Positions 60,285 to 64,000 of a stretch of DNA of 64,000 bases are shown here, piece after piece. Source of the stretch: Planctomycetota bacterium (GTDB taxonomy: Bacteria; Planctomycetota; UBA1135; UBA2386); the NCBI GenBank assembly GCA_016795295.1, contig JAEUHP010000223.1, positions 1 through 64,000 on the forward strand. Direction: 5' to 3'. Made by a program: the position numbers and the translations under genes. How positions within the stretch are numbered: the first letter of the stretch is position 1; the number at the start of each line of letters is the position of its first letter. The notes under the pieces were generated by a model. It saw only the letters and a list, made by a program, of their open reading frames with translations. It was not told where the DNA came from and made no database searches.

Positions 60285-60329
60285 GGCGGGGTCGGTAACC
60301 TACCCCGCCTTCCTGGGAGCGCAGCTCCC
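60285..60329 (+). promoter_or_regulatory. Two hairpins in the rpsO leader
   Basis: GGCGGGGT/ACCCCGCC (8 bp, nine-base loop, 60285-60309) is followed by GGGAGC/GCTCCC (6 bp, 60315-60329). They lie 84-128 bp before the S15 start, where an autoregulatory leader is known in other bacteria. No T-run follows. Confidence 0.4.
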
Positions 60330-60412
60330 GATTCGCCCCTCGTGGGCCGACCTCGTCGCTGGAATGCCCTGTTCTGGCACGCTGGTTCTGAACTTCGACC
60401 GAGGATCCAGGG

Positions 60413-60682
60413 ATGACCATCGCCGTAGAGACCAAGAAGCAGATCGTTGCCGACAACCAGCGGCACCAGAAGGACAGCGGTTCGCCAGAAGTGCAGATCG
60501 CGATCCTGACCGCGGAGATCCGCGACCTCACCGAACACATGAAGCGGCACCCGAAGGACTACCACAGCCGGCACGGCCTGCTGCTGAAGGTCAACCGCCG
60601 CAACAAGCTGGTCGCGTACCTGAAGCGCGTCGACGGCGCCAAGTACTCCCAACTCACAGCGAAGCTCGGCCTGCGCCAGTGA
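60413..60682 (+). CDS. rpsO: Ribosomal protein uS15
   Basis: An 89-residue small-subunit protein of normal length. It has the family patterns DSGSPEVQIAILTAEI-like (KDSGSPEVQIAILTAEI), LTEHMKRHPKDYHSRHGLL and VNRRNKLVAYLKR. It binds 16S rRNA early in assembly. The gene order rpsO-pnp is conserved in many bacteria and is kept here, with a 430-bp spacer. Confidence 0.97.
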   Translation: MTIAVETKKQIVADNQRHQKDSGSPEVQIAILTAEIRDLTEHMKRHPKDYHSRHGLLLKVNRRNKLVAYLKRVDGAKYSQLTAKLGLRQ

Positions 60683-61112
60683 CCCTGCGTTCGTCGAGCG
60701 CGATCCCCGGTTTGGCAGGCTTGCGGGCCTGCATGGGGGGCGTCGACGGCTGGAGTGCGCTGAAGCAGGTTGCACGGCAGCAGGCTGCGCAGGAGCAGCC
60801 AACCCAATCTTGCGGAGCTCCGGCCGATGCCGGTGGCCCCGCACCGCGCCGGCTCGTGGCCGACGCTCCTCCGCTCGCGCCGTCTCGGCCCGGGCGAATC
60901 CTCCGTGCCGTTTGGCCGGAGTCGGCATCGAGGTCTGCGGTGCGAGCCCGGAGGAGCCGGGTGGCCGCAGCCTCGCCATTCGCGGTCCGAAGGACCGCTG
61001 CCACCGCCGGGCGTTCGCCCGCAACGCTTCGCTGGCTCGAGCCCCATGTGGGGGCGGCCAGCACGAAGCGCCGCTACGACACGAAGTGACAAGAACCCGA
61101 TCGAGAATCGTC
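60683..61112. other. 430-bp spacer between rpsO and pnp
   Basis: No supported gene. It contains perfect hairpins GCAGGC/GCCTGC (60715-60732) and GCGGTCC-GAA-GGACCGC (60982-60998) and a weaker CCCGG/CCGGG, but no T-run. It is probably a structured pnp leader; PNPase is autoregulated through its leader in some bacteria. Confidence 0.45.
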
Positions 61113-64000
61113 ATGGCCAGCAAGAAGAAGGCAGAAGAACCGAAGAGCAGTCCGAGTCCGCGCGCCCGCGCGCCGCGCAAGCCCGCCACCCGCACCAAGG
61201 CGGGCGCTGGGGAAACCGCCAACGCCGCCGCCAGCGCCGGTGTTGCGGGTGTGCCGGCTCCGTCCGGCAAGGTGGTCGTCGAACGCGAGATCGGCGGTCG
61301 CACGCTGACCCTCGAAACCGGCCGGATGGCCAAGCTGTCGGACGGCGCCTGCGTCGCTCGCTACGGCGACACCGTGGTGTTCGCTGCCGTCAACAGCGCC
61401 AAGGCGCCGGACGGCATCGACTTCTTCCCGCTCACCGTCGACTACCGGGAGAAGACCTCGGCCGCCGGCGTGATTCCGGGTGGCTTCTTCAAGCGTGAAG
61501 GCCGGCCGACCACGAAGGAGATCCTGGCGTCGCGCCTGATCGATCGCTCGATCCGTCCGATGTTCCCGGATGGCTTCAAGCGCGAAGTGCAGGTGCTGTC
61601 GCAGGTGTTGGCCACCGACCGGGAAAACGACCCCGACGTGGTCACCGCGATTGCTTGCTTCGCGGCGCTGGCCCTGAGCTCGCTGCCCCACGGCCGTTCG
61701 CTCGGCATGGTGCGCATCGGTTTGATCGACGCCAAGCTCACGGTGAATCCGCTGTGGAGCGCGCTGCAGAGCGAGGCCAACCAGCTCAACCTGACCGTCG
61801 CTGGCCACGACGAAGCGATCATGATGGTCGAGGCCGGTGCCGAGCAGGTCTCCGAAGCGACCATGATCGCCGCACTCGAGCTGGCGCACGGCGTGATCCG
61901 CACCATCTGCGGCATGATCGACGAGCTGGTCGCCAAGGCTGGCAAGCCGAAGATGTCGTACACGCCGCCGAAGCGCGACGCGGCCCTGGTCGAGGCGATC
62001 GAGGAGCAGTTCGGCGCGGAGCTCCGGTCGGCGCCGCTGATGCCCGGCAGCAAGCAAGCGCGCAGCGCCGCCATCAAGGTGGCCAAGGAGCGGGCGATGG
62101 CTGCGTTCCACGCGCCGTCGGGAGCCAGCGAAGCCGACAAGAAGGCCTGGACCGCGAACGTCGCCGAGATCATCGGCGAGATCGTGAAGGACGGTGAGCG
62201 TCAGTCGGTGCTGCGCGGCAAGCGCGCCGATGGCCGCGATCACACCACGGTGCGCCCGATCACCATCGAAGTCGGCGTGTTGCCGCGCGTGCACGGCTCG
62301 GTGCTGTTCACGCGCGGCGAGACGCAGGCGCTCGGCGTGGTGACGCTGGGTGGCACCGACGACCAGCAGATCATCGACGGCCTGATGCCGGAGCCGCGCA
62401 AGCGCTTCTTGCTGCACTACAACTTCCCGCCGTTCTCGGTCGGTGAAGTGAAGCGCGTTGGCTCGCCCGGCCGGCGCGAGATCGGCCACGGCGCGCTCGC
62501 CGAGCGCGGCCTCGAGGCCGTGTTGCCGGCGAAGGAAGAGTTCCCCTACACGATCCGCATCACCAGCGAGATCCTGGAGTCGAACGGCAGCTCGTCGATG
62601 GCGACTGCGTGCGCCGGCACGTTGGCGATGATGGATGCCGGTGTGCCGATCGAGGCGCCGGTGGCCGGCATCGCGATGGGCTTGGTGATGGAGGGCAAGA
62701 AGTACGCGATCTTGACCGACATCCTGGGCAGCGAGGACGCGTGTGGCGACATGGACTTCAAGGTCGTCGGCACCGAGCGTGGCATCACGGCGCTGCAGAT
62801 GGACATCAAGTGCGAAGGCCTGACTCGCGAGATCATGGCCGAGGCGCTCGAGCAGGCTCGCCAAGGCCGCCTGCACGTTCTGAGCGAGATGAAGAAGGCG
62901 ATGCGCGCGCCGCGCACCGAGCTGAGCCCCAACGCGCCGCGACTCGAGTCCCTGCAGGTGCCGAACGAGAAGATCGGCCTGATCATCGGCCCGGGTGGCA
63001 AGAACATCCGCGCCATGCAGGAGCATTTCGAGTGCAAGATCTCGATCGAGGACGGCGGCATGTGCACCGTCACTGGCGCCAATTCGGCCAAGGTCAAGGC
63101 GTGCGTCGAGCACCTGAAGGCCATGACCGCCGAGATCGAGCTCGGTGGTGTCTACGAGGGCCGAGTCACGGCGATCAAGGAGTTCGGCGCGTTCGTCGAG
63201 ATCCTGCCGGGTCAGGAGGGCTTGGTGCACGTCTCCGAGCTGTCCGACACGTTCATCCGTGCCGTCACCGACGTGGTGCGCATCGGGGACACGCTGAAGG
63301 TCAAGGTCATCGCGATCGACGACTTCGGCAAGGTCAAGCTGAGCCGCAAGGCGCTGTTGCTCGCCGAGGGTGGTGGAGCGGCAGCTCCGGCGCCCGCTGG
63401 TGCGCCGCCGGAACGCGCGCCCCGGGAAGATCGGGCGCCGCGTGAGGAACGTGCCCCCCGTGAGGAACGTGCTCCTCGTGAGGAACGTGCTCCTCGTGAG
63501 GAGCGGGCTCCCCGTGAAGATCGGGCTCCCCGTGAAGAGCGGGCTCCCCGTGAAGATCGGGGGCCGCGCATCGAGCGTGCGCCCCGCGAGGAGCGAGCGC
63601 CGAACGACGAAGGTGGGCCCCGTGAAGAACGGCCTGGCCACACCCGGTTCGAGCGCGGTCCGCGTCCGGAGCGCAGCGACCGCGGTCCGCGTGAGGATCG
63701 CCCGCAGCGTCCCGCCTTCGACGAGCGCGGCGGCCGTCCGGAGCGCGACGAGCGCATGGAGCGCGGTCCGCGCCACGAGCCCCGCGAAGAGCGCGCGGAT
63801 CGCACCGAGCGCCGGGAGCCCGCGCCGGAGCGGCCCTTCCGTGGCGATCGCGAGCGGCCACCGGTCGATCGCGCGCCCCTGGATCGTCCGCTGAGCCGTC
63901 CGGTTCGCGAGGACGCCCCTCGGCGCGAGCGCGGTGACGAGCTCGGCGAACGCGCCGAGCGTTCCGAGCGCATGGATCGGCCCGAGCGGTTCGAGCGCCG
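61113..64000 (+). CDS. pnp: Polyribonucleotide nucleotidyltransferase, C terminus beyond the window
   Basis: At least 962 residues, open to the window edge; E. coli PNPase has 711. Residues 1-50 are a Lys/Ala/Pro-rich extension. Two RNase PH-like domains follow, with FFKREGRPTTKEILASRLIDRSIRP, NGSSSMATACAG and the catalytic DILGSEDACGDMDFKV. A KH domain starts near 620 (IGLIIGPGGKNI), and S1 spans about 678-745 (YEGRVTAIKEFGAFVEI). From about 752 comes an Arg/Glu/Pro-rich disordered tail with RAPREE-type repeats. The enzyme degrades RNA phosphorolytically from the 3' end. The tail may bind RNA or partners. Confidence 0.95.
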   Translation, partial: MASKKKAEEPKSSPSPRARAPRKPATRTKAGAGETANAAASAGVAGVPAPSGKVVVEREIGGRTLTLETGRMAKLSDGACVARYGDTVVFAAVNSAKAPDGIDFFPLTVDYREKTSAAGVIPGGFFKREGRPTTKEILASRLIDRSIRPMFPDGFKREVQVLSQVLATDRENDPDVVTAIACFAALALSSLPHGRSLGMVRIGLIDAKLTVNPLWSALQSEANQLNLTVAGHDEAIMMVEAGAEQVSEATMIAALELAHGVIRTICGMIDELVAKAGKPKMSYTPPKRDAALVEAIEEQFGAELRSAPLMPGSKQARSAAIKVAKERAMAAFHAPSGASEADKKAWTANVAEIIGEIVKDGERQSVLRGKRADGRDHTTVRPITIEVGVLPRVHGSVLFTRGETQALGVVTLGGTDDQQIIDGLMPEPRKRFLLHYNFPPFSVGEVKRVGSPGRREIGHGALAERGLEAVLPAKEEFPYTIRITSEILESNGSSSMATACAGTLAMMDAGVPIEAPVAGIAMGLVMEGKKYAILTDILGSEDACGDMDFKVVGTERGITALQMDIKCEGLTREIMAEALEQARQGRLHVLSEMKKAMRAPRTELSPNAPRLESLQVPNEKIGLIIGPGGKNIRAMQEHFECKISIEDGGMCTVTGANSAKVKACVEHLKAMTAEIELGGVYEGRVTAIKEFGAFVEILPGQEGLVHVSELSDTFIRAVTDVVRIGDTLKVKVIAIDDFGKVKLSRKALLLAEGGGAAAPAPAGAPPERAPREDRAPREERAPREERAPREERAPREERAPREDRAPREERAPREDRGPRIERAPREERAPNDEGGPREERPGHTRFERGPRPERSDRGPREDRPQRPAFDERGGRPERDERMERGPRHEPREERADRTERREPAPERPFRGDRERPPVDRAPLDRPLSRPVREDAPRRERGDELGERAERSERMDRPERFER
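63414..63593 (+). repeat. Ten 18-bp coding repeats (RAPREE)
   Basis: Eight hexapeptides RAPRE(E/D) in a row, then RGPRIE and one more RAPREE, each encoded by 18 bp. Units 3 and 4 are identical in DNA; others differ by synonymous codons. It is coding sequence of pnp, not a CRISPR. Confidence 0.9.

Noticed and set aside
57284-61333. A 1349-codon open frame on the minus strand
   Set aside because: It runs opposite to five well-supported genes, including lpxH and rpsO. It is Arg/Ala/Gln-rich without domains, as expected for antisense frames in very GC-rich DNA. The same holds for the long minus-strand frames opposite the DPP IV-like gene, the GCS2 gene, the Mla operon and pnp.
63414-63593. CRISPR-like repeat array
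   Set aside because: Repeats are directly adjacent without spacers, 18 bp long and in frame with pnp.
61074-63776. A 900-codon minus-strand frame across pnp
   Set aside because: The plus strand encodes PNPase with all catalytic, KH and S1 motifs; the antisense protein is low-complexity and has no family features.

Overview
The window is very GC-rich bacterial chromosome with densely packed genes. The likely source is a planctomycete (Planctomycetota), probably from an uncultured or little-studied lineage. This is an inference from gene content: many secreted proteins with planctomycete-style repeats (ELWxxDGTxxGT, right-handed beta-helix, carboxypeptidase-regulatory-like domains), a DUF1573-like protein, an ECF sigma factor fused to a membrane anchor and a large outer domain, and many hypothetical signal-peptide proteins. 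LpxH, an Mla-type lipid transport operon, lipoproteins and an L,D-transpeptidase indicate a Gram-negative-type envelope with peptidoglycan. No rRNA, tRNA, CRISPR array, insertion sequence or prophage was found. Most starts are ATG, with several GTG and one TTG; ATGA, GTGA and TGATG overlaps between neighbouring genes are common.

Layout. 0-2.2 kb: a universal stress protein, a TPR-zincin and a small anchored protein. 2.2-20.5 kb: an exported-protein region with a DPP IV-like peptidase, an M36-like metalloprotease, several large secreted proteins that appear to share a C-terminal module, a fatty acid desaturase with a 59-residue membrane partner, an AAA/DUF4143 ATPase, an L,D-transpeptidase and a lipoprotein. 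20.6-26.3 kb: a DUF1573-like protein, a GCS2-like ligase with CBS domains coupled to an AspA/AstE-like deacylase, and tryptophan 2,3-dioxygenase. 26.4-30.5 kb: two tandem anchored proteins with carboxypeptidase-regulatory-like domains. 30.8-38 kb: a GT-C-like membrane protein, class 1 fructose-bisphosphatase, a CBS protein with a basic tail, and an Mla operon (permease, ATPase, MCE protein, lipoprotein). 37.9-47.5 kb: MutM, methylmalonyl-CoA epimerase with an acyl-CoA carboxyltransferase, a secreted gluzincin, KDPG aldolase, a Xer recombinase, an EamA transporter, and an aminotransferase coupled to SerB. 47.6-54.7 kb: the sigma-factor fusion, a polyprenyl-phosphate sugar transferase with YraN and YajC, MnmA, bL28 and a small membrane protein. 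54.9-55.2 kb: a candidate structured non-coding RNA with its own promoter and a strong intrinsic terminator. 55.3-64 kb: a degenerate GGDEF protein coupled to an NtrC-type regulator, a GH42-like protein, LpxH, S15 and PNPase, which runs off the window with a long RAPREE-repeat tail.

Several groups look functionally linked. Mla, LpxH, YajC, the sugar transferase and the L,D-transpeptidase all serve envelope construction. The epimerase and carboxyltransferase belong to propionyl-/methylmalonyl-CoA metabolism. The aminotransferase and SerB could give the last two steps of serine synthesis. S15 and PNPase form the classical translation/RNA-decay pair. The observations most worth following are the structured RNA near 55 kb, the C-terminal module shared by four secreted proteins, the PNPase tail, the membrane-tethered sigma factor, and the GCS2-CBS/deacylase pair.
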